From assembly GCF_013839515.1 (NCBI RefSeq), contig NZ_JACDNQ010000004.1:161324-225323 (forward strand): 64,000 nt of DNA. Reading direction: 5' to 3'. The stretch comes from Natronomonas salinimetallica (GTDB lineage: Archaea; Halobacteriota; Halobacteria; Halobacteriales; Haloarculaceae). Shown piece after piece: positions 8,419-19,900 of this stretch (positions are counted from its first letter, which is position 1; each line of letters opens with the position of its first letter). The notes under the pieces are model-generated. The model had not been told where the DNA came from. It made no database searches and worked only from the letters and a program-made list of their open reading frames with translations. A program made the position numbers and the translations under genes.

Positions 8419-10089
8419 TCAGCCCTGGTACTCGCCGAAGACGTCCCGCATCGCGTTGCAGATCTCCCCGGTCGTCGCGTACGCTTTCACCGCGTCGACG
8501 ATGTAGGGCATGACGTTATCGCTCCCCTCGGCCGCGTCTCTTAGCGCCGCCAGGGCGTCCTCGACGGCCTCGTTGTCGCGGCTCTCGCGTAGCTCCTGAA
8601 CCCGCTCGCGCTGTTGGCGCTGTTCTTCCTCGCTTACTTCCTCGATGTCCTCCTTCGGCTCCTCGTCGACCTCGAACTCGTTGACGCCGACGATGATGCG
8701 CTCGCCGGTTTCGATCTCGCGCTGGCGGTCGAAGGCCACGTCCTGGATCTGTTTTTGCACCCACCGGTTCTCGACGGCCTGTCGCATCCCGCCGCGTTCG
8801 TCGACCTCCTCGAGAAGGTCGAACGCCTCGGCTTCGAGTTCGTCGGTCAGGCTCTCGACGTAGTACGAGCCCGCCAGCGGGTCGATCGTGTCCGCAGCAC
8901 CGGACTCGTGTGCGAGGATTTGCTGGGTCCGAAGCGCCGTCCGAACCGACTCCTCGGTCGGCAGACTAAGCGCCTCGTCCTTTCCGTTAGTGTGGAGACT
9001 CTGTGTGCCACCCAACACTGCCGCCAGAGCCTGGTAGGCCACGCGGACGACGTTGTTCTCGACCTGTTGGGCCGTCAGCGTCGATCCGGCCGTCTGGGTG
9101 TGGAACTTCAGCTGTTTCGACGCCGGTTTCTCGGCGTCGAAGTGCTCGTCCATCAGTTTGTACCACATCCGACGTGCGGCCCGGAACTTCGCGACCTCCT
9201 CGAGGACGTTGTTGTGGGCATTAAAAAAGAACGAGAGCTGTGGGGCGAAGTCGTCGACGTCGAGGCCGGCTTCGACCGCGGCTTCGACGTACTCGAGCCC
9301 GTCGCCGAGCGTGAAGGCGAGTTCTTGGGCCGCTGTCGCGCCCGCCTCCCGGATGTGATACCCCGATATCGAGATCGTATTGAAGTTCGGGACCTCCTCG
9401 GTACAGAACTCGAAGATGTCGGTGATAATTCGCATCGAGGGTTCCGGCGGGAAGATGTAGGTGTTTCGGGCGATGTACTCCTTGAGAATGTCGTTTTGGA
9501 TCGTTCCCCGAAGTTCCTCGCGGTCGACGCCCGTCTTGTCGCCGACGGCGATATACATCGCGAGCAATACGGACGCGGGGGCGTTGATCGTCATCGACGT
9601 CGACACCTCGTCGAGCGGGATCCCCTCGAAGACGGTCTCCATGTCGTCGAGTGAATCGATCGCGACCCCGCTCTTGCCGACCTCTCCTTCGGCCATCGCC
9701 GAATCCGAATCGTAGCCCATCTGTGTCGGCAGGTCGAACGCCATCGAGAGACCGGTTTGGCCCTCGTCCATGAGGTAGTTGAACCGATCGTTCGTCTCGG
9801 CTGCGGTCCCCATCCCGGCGTACTGCCGCATCGTCCACAGCCGCCCCCGGTACATGGTCGAGTAGACGCCCCGAGTATAGGGCTGCTCGCCGGGGTACCC
9901 GAGGTCCTCCTCGTATTCGAGGTCGGATACGTCGTCGGGCGTGTACAACGGATCGACGGTTTGTCCCCCCGTATCGGTCGTGAACGCCTCGTTTCGCTCG
10001 CCGAACCGGTCAACCGTCGGGCCGTACGTCTCGGCCTCCCACTGGTCGTACCCCGCACGGATCTCATCGAGGTCGTCAGCGTCGAACAT
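8419..10089 (-). CDS. Methylmalonyl-CoA mutase, catalytic (large) subunit
   Basis: 556 residues, the length of archaeal catalytic subunits that lack the C-terminal B12 domain. Conserved blocks include [45 protein letters not shown] and [14 protein letters not shown], which line the substrate barrel. The enzyme rearranges (R)-methylmalonyl-CoA to succinyl-CoA with adenosylcobalamin. The separate B12-binding subunit (DXHXXG) is not in this window and must lie elsewhere. The C-terminal tail is rich in Glu and Arg ([20 protein letters not shown]). Its neighbour is the epimerase. Confidence 0.94.
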   Translation of the reverse strand: MFDADDLDEIRAGYDQWEAETYGPTVDRFGERNEAFTTDTGGQTVDPLYTPDDVSDLEYEEDLGYPGEQPYTRGVYSTMYRGRLWTMRQYAGMGTAAETNDRFNYLMDEGQTGLSMAFDLPTQMGYDSDSAMAEGEVGKSGVAIDSLDDMETVFEGIPLDEVSTSMTINAPASVLLAMYIAVGDKTGVDREELRGTIQNDILKEYIARNTYIFPPEPSMRIITDIFEFCTEEVPNFNTISISGYHIREAGATAAQELAFTLGDGLEYVEAAVEAGLDVDDFAPQLSFFFNAHNNVLEEVAKFRAARRMWYKLMDEHFDAEKPASKQLKFHTQTAGSTLTAQQVENNVVRVAYQALAAVLGGTQSLHTNGKDEALSLPTEESVRTALRTQQILAHESGAADTIDPLAGSYYVESLTDELEAEAFDLLEEVDERGGMRQAVENRWVQKQIQDVAFDRQREIETGERIIVGVNEFEVDEEPKEDIEEVSEEEQRQQRERVQELRESRDNEAVEDALAALRDAAEGSDNVMPYIVDAVKAYATTGEICNAMRDVFGEYQG

Positions 10090-10143
10090 TATCGATCGAT
10101 ACGGACCCGCCGGCTTAAGAGTTGGCGGGATGCGGCCGCTCGG

Positions 10144-10869
10144 CTACGCGCCTTCGACTGGTTCGGATTTCGCCTCACGGACGCCCTCGACGGTCTCTTC
10201 GACCGCATCGACGCCCTCCTCGTGGACGAGGTCACCGACGACGATCGTGTCCGCGTGGTGGCCCATCTCGTAGGCCGACCCGTAGTCGTGGATACCGCCG
10301 CCATAGAAGATCGACGCCTCCTCGACGGCGCCGGCGGCGGCCCGGACCATCTCGGGATCGCCGAACGTCCCGGAGTACTCGACGTACACGATGCGCTGGC
10401 CGAACATCCGTTCTGCGACCTCGGCGTAGGCGGCGACCTCGTCGGCATCGATCTCACAGTCCGCTTCGGTGTACGTCGCGACCGACGAGTCGGGATTGAG
10501 AACGAGGTAGGCCTCCGAGAAGGTCCGGTCCCAGTCGATGTCGCTGTCGAGGCGCGCCCACTCTTTGTGTGCCCCGGTCACCCAGAAGGGATCGCCGGCG
10601 TTGAGGACGATCGGTACGAAGTAGCCGTCGAGGCCGTCACGGTGGACGACCGCGCCGACGTTCGACGGCTCGATGTACACCGGTATGTCGTAGGCGGTCG
10701 TCGCCTCGACGACCCGTGCCATCTTCTCCTCGGTCATCCCTGTGGTTCCGCCGATCTCGAGAGCGTCGGTTCCGGTCGCACAGACGTCTTCGAACGTCTC
10801 GCCCTCGGCGAGCGTCTTGTCGGGATCGATCTTGACGATGTGATCCCACGTTGCCCACGGCGCGCTCAT
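10144..10869 (-). CDS. Geranylgeranylglyceryl phosphate synthase
   Basis: 241 residues, PcrB/GGGP-synthase family TIM barrel. It joins geranylgeranyl diphosphate to sn-glycerol-1-phosphate, the first ether bond of archaeal membrane lipids. Seen in the sequence are HIVKIDPDK near the N-terminus, [10 protein letters not shown], the phosphate-binding block [15 protein letters not shown] and the late [10 protein letters not shown] and [12 protein letters not shown] loops. It lies upstream of the methylmalonyl-CoA mutase and downstream of topA on the same strand, with 128 bp to topA, an arrangement that looks incidental. The start at 10869 gives the usual N-terminus. Confidence 0.92.
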   Translation of the reverse strand: MSAPWATWDHIVKIDPDKTLAEGETFEDVCATGTDALEIGGTTGMTEEKMARVVEATTAYDIPVYIEPSNVGAVVHRDGLDGYFVPIVLNAGDPFWVTGAHKEWARLDSDIDWDRTFSEAYLVLNPDSSVATYTEADCEIDADEVAAYAEVAERMFGQRIVYVEYSGTFGDPEMVRAAAGAVEEASIFYGGGIHDYGSAYEMGHHADTIVVGDLVHEEGVDAVEETVEGVREAKSEPVEGA

Positions 10870-10996
10870 ACACCATCTGTCACGGGGGGTAGCTAAAACC
10901 GCTTCGACATCCTGTATGGGTCGTCGTCACAGAGTACCGGCCGGCGTCCGATCGGGTTCGGTGCCCGTCGGGACCCGACGACGACGACAGCCCGCA

Positions 10997-13543
10997 TCAA
11001 TCCGCGACCGCACCGGCGTTGACCTCCGCTTGCCATTCGCGGAGGCGGTCCTCGGAGACGCCCTGAACGTCGTCTGCGACGGCCGCGGCGTCGGCGCTCC
11101 GGAGGTCGTCGATCGATTCGATGCCCGCCGCGGCGAGCTTTTTTGCGGTTTTCCCGCCGATGCCGTCGATATCTTCGATCTCCGAGGCGGCCTGTCGCTC
11201 CCTGTATTCGGCGTAGTTACAGATCGGACAGCCGAGCTCCCAGGGATCGTCGTCGTCGGCACCGTCCGTGACGAGCAGGTGTGGCAGGCCGTGCTCCGAG
11301 CAGATCTCCTCTGTCACCTCGATGTCTCCGCGGCGCGGCAGCGGCAGCGAGTACTCACACTCGGGATACCGCGTACACCCGACGAGCCGCGAGCCGTTTC
11401 GGAGCTGTTTGATCGCGAGTTCGCCGCCTTTGCTCCCGTCGGTCCCGTTCTCCGACGCCCCCGGCTCCGCCGTACCCTCGCCACACTCCGGACACGGACC
11501 GATGATCTGATCGTCGGCCTCGTCGGCCTCGTCGGCCTTGCACTGCGGGCAGCCGTGTACAAACGTGCTCCGGCCGGCGAGCATCTTTACGCCCTTGAGA
11601 CCGTGTTCCTCGCAGGTCTCGTCGATCACCGTCGGCTCGCCCTTGTTCGGCAGCGGCAGGGTATACTGACAGTCCGGAAACCCATCGCAGCCGACGAAGT
11701 ACGAGCCCTGCCGCGAGCGGCGGACGAGCAGGCTCTCGCCGCACTCCGGACACGGCCCGAGCGTCCGATCCGCCTTCATCGACTCCCGGAGGTGCTCGCC
11801 GATGTCAGATCTGGAGTCGTGCAGCTCCTCGAAGATCCGATCGAGGATCGCCCTGGACTCGTCGGTCACCGCCTCGAAGCTCTTCTCGCCGTCCGCGATT
11901 GCGTTCATATCCGCTTCGAGTTGCGCCGTCATGTCCTCGTCGACGATCCGATCGGCGAACGTCTCGGCGGCCTCGACGACCGCCATCGCGAGCTTCGTCG
12001 GCCGCGGGGGATCGCCCTCGATGTAGCCGCGGTCATAGAGCTTCTCGATCGTGTGATGTCGTGTCGACTTCGTCCCGAGCCCGCGGGACTCGAGTTCCTC
12101 GATGAGTCGGGACTGGCCGCGGCGGCGTGGCGGCTGGGTCTGTTTCGCCTCGATGCGGGCGTCCTCGATATCGACGATCTCGCCCTCGTCGACGTCCGGA
12201 ACGTAGCTTTCGCTCGTCGATCGGTACGGATACACTTCGTGGTAGCCCGGATCGAGAAGCCGCTTGCCATTGGCTTTCAACGGACAGCCGTTGGCGTCGG
12301 CGACGACTTTCAGGTGCTCCCACTCCGCGGGGTCGGCGACCGTCGCAAAGAAGTGCCGGACGACGAGTTCGTAGGCCTCCCACTCGTCCTCCGAGACGTC
12401 CGCTTTCGTCGGGATCTCGCCCGTCGGATGGATCGGCGGGTGATCGGTCGTTTCCTCGTCGCCCGCGGTCGGCTCGATGGTATCGGCCGCGAGGAGCGAC
12501 GCTGCGTCCTCGCCGAAGAGATAGTGCTCGGCGAACTCGTCGAGAAGCGCGTCGGGGTCGAGATCGTCGGGATAGACGGTGTTGTCTGTCCGTGGATAGG
12601 TGATATAGCCCGCGGTGTAGAGCTCCTCGGCGATGCTCATCGCCTTCTGGGCGGACAGCCCGATCGAACTCGCCGAACTGATGTATTGGGTCGTATTGAA
12701 CGGCTCCGGGGGCTCGTCAGTCCGGCGGCGGCGGCGGACGGAGTCGACGATCGCCTCGCGGGCACCCGCCAATCGGTCGAAGGCTTCGTTCGCGTCGGCT
12801 TCGTCCCAGACGCGTTCGGCCTCCGTACCGTCCTCGCGATAGAAGTACTGGGCCTCGAAGACGGTATCCCCCTTCAGCAGATCGGCGAACAGCTCCCAGT
12901 AGTCGTCGGGATCGAACGCCTGGATCTCGCGTTCACGGTCGACAATGAGCTTCAGCGTCGGCGACTGGACGCGGCCGACGGAGATGAAGTCCTCGCCCAG
13001 CTGCTTTGCCGACAGCGAGAGAAATCGGGTCAACGCCGCCCCCCAGAGCAGATCGACCACCTGTCTGGCCTCCCCGGCGGCCGCCAGATCGAAGTCCAAC
13101 TCGTCGGGGTTCGAAAACGCCTCCCGGACCTCGTTTTCCGTGATCGAGGAGAACCTGACGCGGTCGATCGGCGCGTCCGTCTCCTCGCGGGCGAGTTCGT
13201 AGGCTTCCTTGCCGATCAACTCCCCCTCCCGGTCGTAGTCGGTCGCGATCGTGATCCGATCCGCGTCGGCGGCCAACTCCTTTAGCGTCCGGACAATGTT
13301 CTCCTGAGTCGGTGTCTTGACCACGTCGGCCTCGACCAACTCCGCGGGCTGGACGTCCCGCCAGTCGGCGTACTCGGGCGGAAAATCGACGCCGACGACG
13401 TGTCCGGAGAGCCCGACGCAGCGTTTGTCCCCCCATCGGTAGACGTTGACGCCGTACTGTCGGTCGGTCGAGGCGCTGTCGCCGGAGAGAATCCCGGCAA
13501 TCCGGCGCGCCGCGTTGTCCTTTTCGGTGACGATGAGTTCCAC
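10997..13543 (-). CDS. topA: DNA topoisomerase I (type IA)
   Basis: 848 residues. The N-terminal TOPRIM domain has Glu7 and the TDYDREGELI motif at 101-110 binding magnesium. The active tyrosine is Tyr316 in GYITYPRTD. The C-terminal third carries several four-cysteine zinc ribbons (pairs such as CPECGE with CDGFPDC, CEEHGL with CPQC, and CTRYPEC). It ends in a helix-hairpin-helix block, DIDGIGGKTAKKLAAAGI, common in haloarchaeal TopA. It relaxes negatively supercoiled DNA by single-strand passage. The gene is complete; a promoter-distal accessory block begins about 300 bp upstream of its start. Confidence 0.94.
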   Translation of the reverse strand: MELIVTEKDNAARRIAGILSGDSASTDRQYGVNVYRWGDKRCVGLSGHVVGVDFPPEYADWRDVQPAELVEADVVKTPTQENIVRTLKELAADADRITIATDYDREGELIGKEAYELAREETDAPIDRVRFSSITENEVREAFSNPDELDFDLAAAGEARQVVDLLWGAALTRFLSLSAKQLGEDFISVGRVQSPTLKLIVDREREIQAFDPDDYWELFADLLKGDTVFEAQYFYREDGTEAERVWDEADANEAFDRLAGAREAIVDSVRRRRRTDEPPEPFNTTQYISSASSIGLSAQKAMSIAEELYTAGYITYPRTDNTVYPDDLDPDALLDEFAEHYLFGEDAASLLAADTIEPTAGDEETTDHPPIHPTGEIPTKADVSEDEWEAYELVVRHFFATVADPAEWEHLKVVADANGCPLKANGKRLLDPGYHEVYPYRSTSESYVPDVDEGEIVDIEDARIEAKQTQPPRRRGQSRLIEELESRGLGTKSTRHHTIEKLYDRGYIEGDPPRPTKLAMAVVEAAETFADRIVDEDMTAQLEADMNAIADGEKSFEAVTDESRAILDRIFEELHDSRSDIGEHLRESMKADRTLGPCPECGESLLVRRSRQGSYFVGCDGFPDCQYTLPLPNKGEPTVIDETCEEHGLKGVKMLAGRSTFVHGCPQCKADEADEADDQIIGPCPECGEGTAEPGASENGTDGSKGGELAIKQLRNGSRLVGCTRYPECEYSLPLPRRGDIEVTEEICSEHGLPHLLVTDGADDDDPWELGCPICNYAEYRERQAASEIEDIDGIGGKTAKKLAAAGIESIDDLRSADAAAVADDVQGVSEDRLREWQAEVNAGAVAD

Positions 13544-13742
13544 TGTTGGACGTGGATACGCCGACTCCGGATTTCAACCTTTCGTCGGGCCGGGAGTAAA
13601 ACCGCGTGAGAGCGCGCCTACGGGCGCGCGACGGGTCGGGCGTACGCGTGAGCTACACCGCAGCGTGAGCTACCCGTTTTATAAAATATCGAGGAGAAAC
13701 CCCACGACGTCAGCCGTGGAAGGATGTCGCGGGGGAGGGCCC
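13544..13742 (+). other. Gap with possible IS200/IS605-type right-end remnant
   Basis: No gene is visible. Near 13690-13730 the sequence GAAACCCCACGACGTCAGCC followed by GTGG resembles the hairpin that closes IS200/IS605/TnpB elements in haloarchaea. Upstream, CGTGAGCTAC occurs twice (about 13646 and 13664). No transposase remains. The resemblance is by eye only. Confidence 0.3.
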
Positions 13743-13745
13743 TAA

Positions 13746-13853
13746 TACTGACGGACAAAAGAATGTACACACGACGCACGAGGATCACGCCGTTCGACGG
13801 AGCGAACGGCGGATCACTCGTGAGTCGGTTTCATTTGATTTCGTCCACCAGTA
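13746..13853. mobile_element. MITE, TACTGG family, 108 bp, copy 1
   Basis: Ends TACTG and CAGTA, with target duplication TAA at 13743-13745 and 13854-13856. The core contains a near-palindrome around GCCGTTCG...CGAACGGC. It is oriented opposite to copies 2-4 and lies four bases short of the stop codon of the restriction subunit gene, forming its 3' untranslated end. Confidence 0.85.
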
Positions 13854-13857
13854 TAAA

Positions 13858-16800
13858 TCAAGAGATCTGAACGCCTGCGTCCTGAAGGATCCGCTTCAAA
13901 TATCCCTCCTCCTGGAAGTAGACGTTATGGTCTTCGTACGTCTCCACACAGACGTCCCGCGACTCCCGCAATGTAGTCTCCTCCGTGACAGAGATCACAT
14001 AAGAGTGCATCTCGATATCGGGGTCATGTAACCGATCTTCGAGGACCTTGACTCGGTCATTCAGCTTCACCTTGTTCGATTTTTCGATGTCTTCCGGTTC
14101 GAAGACCATCCCGTGTGGATCTAAAAAGAGAACGGTTTGCTTATCAGCGGACTTGATCCAGAGGATGAAATCAGGGTATCCACCCTGTTGGAATCCAATC
14201 CCCCTGCCTCGGGGGTTTCTGAGTAGGTAGACGTCCTGACGTCTGAGGTGTCCTGTTTTGACGATGGCGTCCAGCCGTTCGACCAGCCGCCGTTCGTCTT
14301 CGTTGAGCGACTGCGATGGCGCTTTCAACTGCTCTTGGGGGCCCGCCGCTTCGATTTGTTCCTTGACGAATAGGGGGGTGTAGAGGCTCCGATCGAAGTC
14401 GAGTGTGTACTCATTCGACGACGAGCCGTTCGCGGAGAGTATCCCATCGACCGTTTCGAGGAGCTCCGGTTCATCGGGCACCCGGAACGTCAACTCGAAG
14501 CGTAGTTCTGTGTCGTCCGGCCGAAGCAGTTGATACTCGCGGCGTCTGTCCTCCCAATCGGATTTCTTAGCGTTGAACGCGTTGTCGACGTACGATCGGA
14601 GGATGGTGCGGACGATTTCTTCGGTTTCGGCTTTCGCCTCGATCGGGTCGTCGAGGGAAACGCGGGACGTGGGACATTTTAGCGCGAAGTAATCGTTCTG
14701 AACGACTGCCTTGAGGCGAGCCACGTCGAGAACGAGATTCGAGTATTCCTGTCGTTCTTTGTACTCGATTAGGTCGATGAGGAGCCGATCCCAGTCGACC
14801 AACTGGAGATCCAAGTCGTCACTCCGGGCGTTGTTCTTCTCCTTGGCGAGCGCCTGTGTGTCCGAGCTCCGGAGGGTTTGGACCTCGGAGTACAGATCAA
14901 CGGCAGGGGCGTGATCTTCGGAGAGTGGGAGTCTCAGACTAGTTGACGAAACGTACTCCGTATCCTCCCGCTTCCGGGGGACGTTCAGCCCGTTTTCGAC
15001 GAGATCCGCTCGTACGTCTGTTTCGACGGTCCGTTCGACGAACCCGGTTGGGATATCTTCTTTCTCGAGCTGTGTCTCAAATTCTTTGATGTAGTCCGCT
15101 TTGATGCCGAACACGTTCAGGCGCTCCAGGACGTCGATGTGTTCCGGTAGGTCGGACTGAGAGACGTCTACGTGCGATGTCCGCTTGAGGGAGTTGTTCA
15201 TCCCGCGAAGGCGGATACCGCGGCCGAAGAGCTGAATGATCTCGGAGCCTTCGCTGCGTCCGACCCGCATGAGCCCCATGCTCGCCACGCGGTAGCTGTC
15301 CCAGCCTTCGGTGAATTTCTTCGCTCCGATGAGGACGGTCACGTTCGAGCTGTCCGAGTTCAGTTCCGAGAAGAGAGCCCGCTTGAACTCCTGTTCGTCG
15401 GTCGATATCTCGGTGTGTTCCTCGATACGGGTGATGAATTTCCGCGTGGAGCCGATATTGATGAGACCGAAGTAGTCCTCGTTCCGGCCGACTCGTAGTC
15501 CAATCTCGTCGTCGGCGTTCTTCAAGTGAACGACGCTCAGTTCGGCGTCGGTGGACGCGTTGAAGACGATGTCGAGTATCTCGTCGTATATCTCCGCTGC
15601 CGAGAGTGCGGACTCCTCGAGATAATTGAACTTGTCTTCGAAGAGACTACGGCCGTCCTCGTCCAGGAAACCCGTCCCGGACAATACATCACCGATCTCG
15701 TCGATTACTGCATCACGTTCCCGGAGGAACCGAGCAAGGAATCGGACGACCGTTTCGACGTCCGAGGCTTTGTCTTTCTTCGTAATAGCCCGGCCGCTGA
15801 CGGCGTTGACCGTTTGTCCAACGAAGATCCAGAGCGGGTCGTCGATCTCGAAGGGCTCTAGCTCGTCCTCGTTCTCCGTGTAGTACTTTTTTTGCTCGTA
15901 GAATGTGAGCAGGTTTGCGGTGAGGTATGCATCGCGGCGTGACTCTGTTTCTTCGGCGAGGTTGAGGACGTCGTACTCCTTTCCGAAGCCATCGATGTGG
16001 AAGTTCCGGAACGAATACTCGAAGATAATCGACTGGACGTACCGATTTTGGAGTTGTTCGTTGTCGATCGAGCTCAGTGCTTGCCCGAATGTAGCGCTAT
16101 ATTCGAAGGAAAATCCGTCATCGCCGATTACGTGCTCTCGGTACGTGATCCATCGGTCCCCTTGAGCGCCTTTGTGGCCCTCGTCTACGAAGACGAGGTT
16201 GTCCCCTTCGAACGTGTCTACGGAGTACGTTTTCTCCCCGGTTTCGTCACTGATTTTGTGGATGTCTAAGACGTTAATCGTTGTCTCAGAAGTGGGGTTC
16301 CGCTCCGGACTGAACCGTCGTGCATCGATGCCACTCGCTTCGAACTCGTTTAGGTGCTGGTCGGTCAGGCCCTCGTTCGGCGTGATCAATAACAGGTTTT
16401 CCGGCTCTTGGTCACTGTAGTGTTGGAACTGCCAGAGGTTCGCGTGCATGATCAGGGTCTTTCCGGAGCCGGTTGCCATCCAGTAGGCGAGTTTGCTGAG
16501 GTTGTCCTCCTCTAACGGGTAGAGGTCCTCGACGCTGAGTTCGGTTCGTTTGTCCTCGATTAGAGCGCTAAATTCCCCCTGCAGTTTCTCTTCGTGGTTG
16601 TGGTAGAGATCGAGGTAAATCTCGGTGAAAAGCAGTGACAGGTACTGGAAATACTTGAGACGGATGTCCTCCTCGCGGTTCTCCGCTAGCCGGTGTTCGT
16701 ACGCAGCGATGTTTCGGTCGTACTGCTCGATGCGCCGCCAGAGCCACTCGGTCGGCTCCAGTTCGGTCGTGAGTTCTTCGATGAATCTGCTTCGGTTATC

Positions 16801-16917
16801 CGGCTTGAATCCTTCCTTTGCGTCGTTGAGCGCGTCTCGGAATTCGTCGAAGCTGGTTGCGCCGAACTTGCTATACAGATATTCGGTTAAGACGAGCTTC
16901 TGGCTGAAGTCATCCAT
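13858..16917 (-). CDS. Type III restriction enzyme, Res-like helicase-nuclease subunit
   Basis: 1019 residues. Helicase motifs: Walker A WMATGSGKT ending at 154, DEGH motif II at 245-248 (VFVDEGHKG), the GWDSYRVASMGLMRVGR block and QLFGRGIRLRG (motif VI). Near the C-terminus GYPDFILWIKSADK followed by VLFLDPHG matches the PD-(D/E)xK nuclease region of type III Res proteins. It starts three bases after the methyltransferase gene ends, so the two are one operon, with mod first. By family it translocates or signals along DNA and cuts when sites lack methylation. The protein looks intact. Confidence 0.85.
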   Translation of the reverse strand: MDDFSQKLVLTEYLYSKFGATSFDEFRDALNDAKEGFKPDNRSRFIEELTTELEPTEWLWRRIEQYDRNIAAYEHRLAENREEDIRLKYFQYLSLLFTEIYLDLYHNHEEKLQGEFSALIEDKRTELSVEDLYPLEEDNLSKLAYWMATGSGKTLIMHANLWQFQHYSDQEPENLLLITPNEGLTDQHLNEFEASGIDARRFSPERNPTSETTINVLDIHKISDETGEKTYSVDTFEGDNLVFVDEGHKGAQGDRWITYREHVIGDDGFSFEYSATFGQALSSIDNEQLQNRYVQSIIFEYSFRNFHIDGFGKEYDVLNLAEETESRRDAYLTANLLTFYEQKKYYTENEDELEPFEIDDPLWIFVGQTVNAVSGRAITKKDKASDVETVVRFLARFLRERDAVIDEIGDVLSGTGFLDEDGRSLFEDKFNYLEESALSAAEIYDEILDIVFNASTDAELSVVHLKNADDEIGLRVGRNEDYFGLINIGSTRKFITRIEEHTEISTDEQEFKRALFSELNSDSSNVTVLIGAKKFTEGWDSYRVASMGLMRVGRSEGSEIIQLFGRGIRLRGMNNSLKRTSHVDVSQSDLPEHIDVLERLNVFGIKADYIKEFETQLEKEDIPTGFVERTVETDVRADLVENGLNVPRKREDTEYVSSTSLRLPLSEDHAPAVDLYSEVQTLRSSDTQALAKEKNNARSDDLDLQLVDWDRLLIDLIEYKERQEYSNLVLDVARLKAVVQNDYFALKCPTSRVSLDDPIEAKAETEEIVRTILRSYVDNAFNAKKSDWEDRRREYQLLRPDDTELRFELTFRVPDEPELLETVDGILSANGSSSNEYTLDFDRSLYTPLFVKEQIEAAGPQEQLKAPSQSLNEDERRLVERLDAIVKTGHLRRQDVYLLRNPRGRGIGFQQGGYPDFILWIKSADKQTVLFLDPHGMVFEPEDIEKSNKVKLNDRVKVLEDRLHDPDIEMHSYVISVTEETTLRESRDVCVETYEDHNVYFQEEGYLKRILQDAGVQIS

Positions 16918-16920
16918 CGT

Positions 16921-19900
16921 TCACCACATCCGGGTTTCGAAGGCCTTCTCAATCGAGCGCGTCTCGGGGAGCGCACTATCGCGGTTGATATAGACGACGT
17001 CCTCGTCGGCGAGGACGTCCTCCGTGAGGAAGTCCCGTTCGCTCTCAAAGAAGTCCTCGCCGTCATCGTCGTATACAGGACGCCAGACGACCCGTACGTC
17101 GCCATCCTGGTTCGTCCCGTGAACGACTCGGTACTCGCGGTCGAGTCGCTCGTAGCGGCGGATTCGGGAGACGCGCAGGCCGAGTAGGTAATTGAACGTT
17201 TCGACCATATTGATAAAGGTGTCTTTCAACTCGTCGTCCTGTCGGATCTGCATCTGGTATTCGAAGGGGGTTCGTAGCTCGTCGAGATCAAGCAACGAGG
17301 GGCCGTCGAGTTCGAATTCGAGGAAGTATTTCAGGTAGCTTCCGGTAAACTCGTCTACTTTGCTCTGCTGGCCATGGGATTCGAGATTGTCGAGCGTGTC
17401 TTCGTACTGCTCAAGAGAGACGTATTTGAAGACGTGAGAGACGCCCCGCGAACCCTCCGTCGTTGGTTCCCCGTCCTCCCACTCGTCGCTGTATACCGAT
17501 TTAATGATGCGGGGTTTCAGGACGTCTTGGAAGTGTTCGCCCATGTCCACTACGATGTACTTTCGATCGGTGCCTTCCTCTTCGTTCAGTTGGATCGTCG
17601 CTTCAGCGGTCGTCCCGGATCCCGCGAAGAAATCCAGAATGTAATCGTCGGATTGGGTGCCCAGTTTTGCGAATCGTTTGACGAGAGCGACGGGCTTCGG
17701 GTTGTTGAACAGGCCCCGCTCACCGAACATGTCCCGGAGGTAGGTTGTGGCGTTAGTCGTCGTATCGAGATCGTCCCAGAGCGTGGTGGGCGTAGTGCCT
17801 CGGTCTTTCGCTTCGCTCAGGAAGCGTTTTCGCTTCGGACGGCCGGTTCCCGACTTCCCGAAGACGATCCGGTCGTCCTCTTTCAGTTGCTGGAAGGTTT
17901 CGTAGTCGTTCTTCCAGCTGTTGCCCTCCTTTGGCGTGAAGGTTTCGCCCGTTTCTGGGTTCGTGATCTCGTATCGCTGGTTCGGTCGTTCCCCGCCTAC
18001 TTCGAAGGGGTCTGCTTTCCATGGCCCGCGCGGATCGTCATCCGGATTCTCGAAGCCCTCCGTGATCGCGGGTAGTCGGAATCGGTCTTTGTTGTTCTTG
18101 AACGTCTCGCTGTCCTTCGCGAAGAACAGGTTGTGCGTATGGGCGGTCGAGATCGGGGCAGGGTTCGTCACCGATTTGGTCGAGTTCCAGATGATGTCCG
18201 AGACGAAGTTTTCTCGACCGAACACGTCGTCGAGGGCTTTCTTCAGGTTCGAGAATTCGTCGTCGCTAATGGAGACGAACAGTTTGCCGTTGTCACCGAG
18301 TAGCTGATTGGCGAGTGAACTCCGATCGTACATCATCGACAACCAACTGGAACTCTGGAAGCTGTCTTTGTAGACGAACCCTTCGTCGTCACCGGTGTTG
18401 TATGGCGGGTCGATGTACGACGCCGCAATGCTGTCACCGAACGTCGGTTCCAGAAGATTCAGTGCGTGGACGTTTTCGGATTGGATCGCTAAGCCATCGA
18501 CTGTCTCGTCCAATGGTTCGATTTCTGCCAGAATATCGAATACGAACTCGGTGGCAAAGTACTGCGTGTCCAGCATCACCGACGGGTTGTTTTCGAGGAA
18601 CGTCCCGTCGATAACCTCTCCTTCGGTGAATCTGGATAAGCCTTCGCCCTCGCTGTCGTCGATCGCGTACAGATCCTTCCACGCTGCGATCTGTTCGTCG
18701 TTGTCGAGAATCCGCGGGTAATACTCCTCGGGGATGTGGTCTAATGTGATACAGTAGTCACTATCGACGACGAACTTCTGTTTCTCGAATAGGCGTTTCT
18801 GGAAATCCTCGATTTCGGAGACGAGGTCGATGATCTCTGTGGCGATGTGCTCGACGGCGTTGAGCCGTGCGCGGACGTGAAAGGGAATTTCACCGCGCTC
18901 GTTGGTGATCTCCTTCCAGGAGAAGACCTCATTTTTCAGGTAGAATTCGAGTTCCCGCTGGAGGAACCCTTTCAGGTCCTTGTGGATGAAGTAGTCACTC
19001 TCGTTTTTCGTCCGGTAGTTCCGCAGGTGGCGCTGGAGGACCGTGCTGTCACTCCGGTCGACGTCAGAATCTTGTCGGAGTGTCTCCTCGAGCTGGGTGC
19101 TTGCGTGGGAAAGAATCCGATCCTCGATTACGCCCTGGATGTCTCGTCCTTTCGTTCGGGAGCCTTCCGACAGGTCGTACGTGTCGTAGTCCTCGGGTGT
19201 GAGTGCTCTATATTCGAAGTGTACAGCGACATCACGACCGTCTTGGCTGACTGGGTCGGACTCCCGGAGCACGAAATATTTCCCGTCGTCCTTGCGGTCG
19301 TTTCGCTTGATCTGGGCGTCGTGAAGTCTGAACGTGATATCGTAGGCGTCCTTACGGAAGGTGTAATCGTTGAACGCCTCACTCGTTTTGACGAAATACT
19401 GCTGTCGGTTAGCCCAGTGGAGTTTGACCTCCTCACCGTTGTACGGGATCGCGTATTTTTCTTGGTTGGCCGCTCGACGCTGTGGAACGAAGTCGCCGTC
19501 CTTGTAGTAACGCGTAAAGAATCGGTACAGGTCTTGGTAGATGGCCGCCTCGGTGCGTTCTGTGATCTCCGCTTGTTCTACCTCTTGTTTGGCGTCGTAG
19601 TAGGCCTTCGCTCGGTCTTTGACGATTCCTTGGGCGTCCTCTGGGATCGCCTCTTCGTCGATATTTCCGTGGTCGTCGATCCAGTTCGGGAATTCGTCTC
19701 GGATTTGGGCTTTGACTTCGTCGAGCCGGCGTTCCGCTTTCCGTCCTTTGGCGGATTGGGACGCCGCTAATTCGGTCTCGACGCGTTCGGGAAGGCCCTC
19801 GTCGAGAAACGCGCTGATTTCGTCGCGTTTCTCGTTCATGATCCGGTAGATACCGAAATCGAGATCGGCGCTCTCGAACTGGAAGAGTTTCTCGAGAAGT

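Noticed and set aside
10916..13285. Very long open frame on the plus strand opposite topA
   Set aside because: It is an antisense shadow created by high GC and biased codon use; the translation is Arg/Leu/Val-rich with no recognisable motif, while the minus strand encodes a complete topoisomerase. The same applies to 2268-3797, 5196-6716 and 38729-39865.
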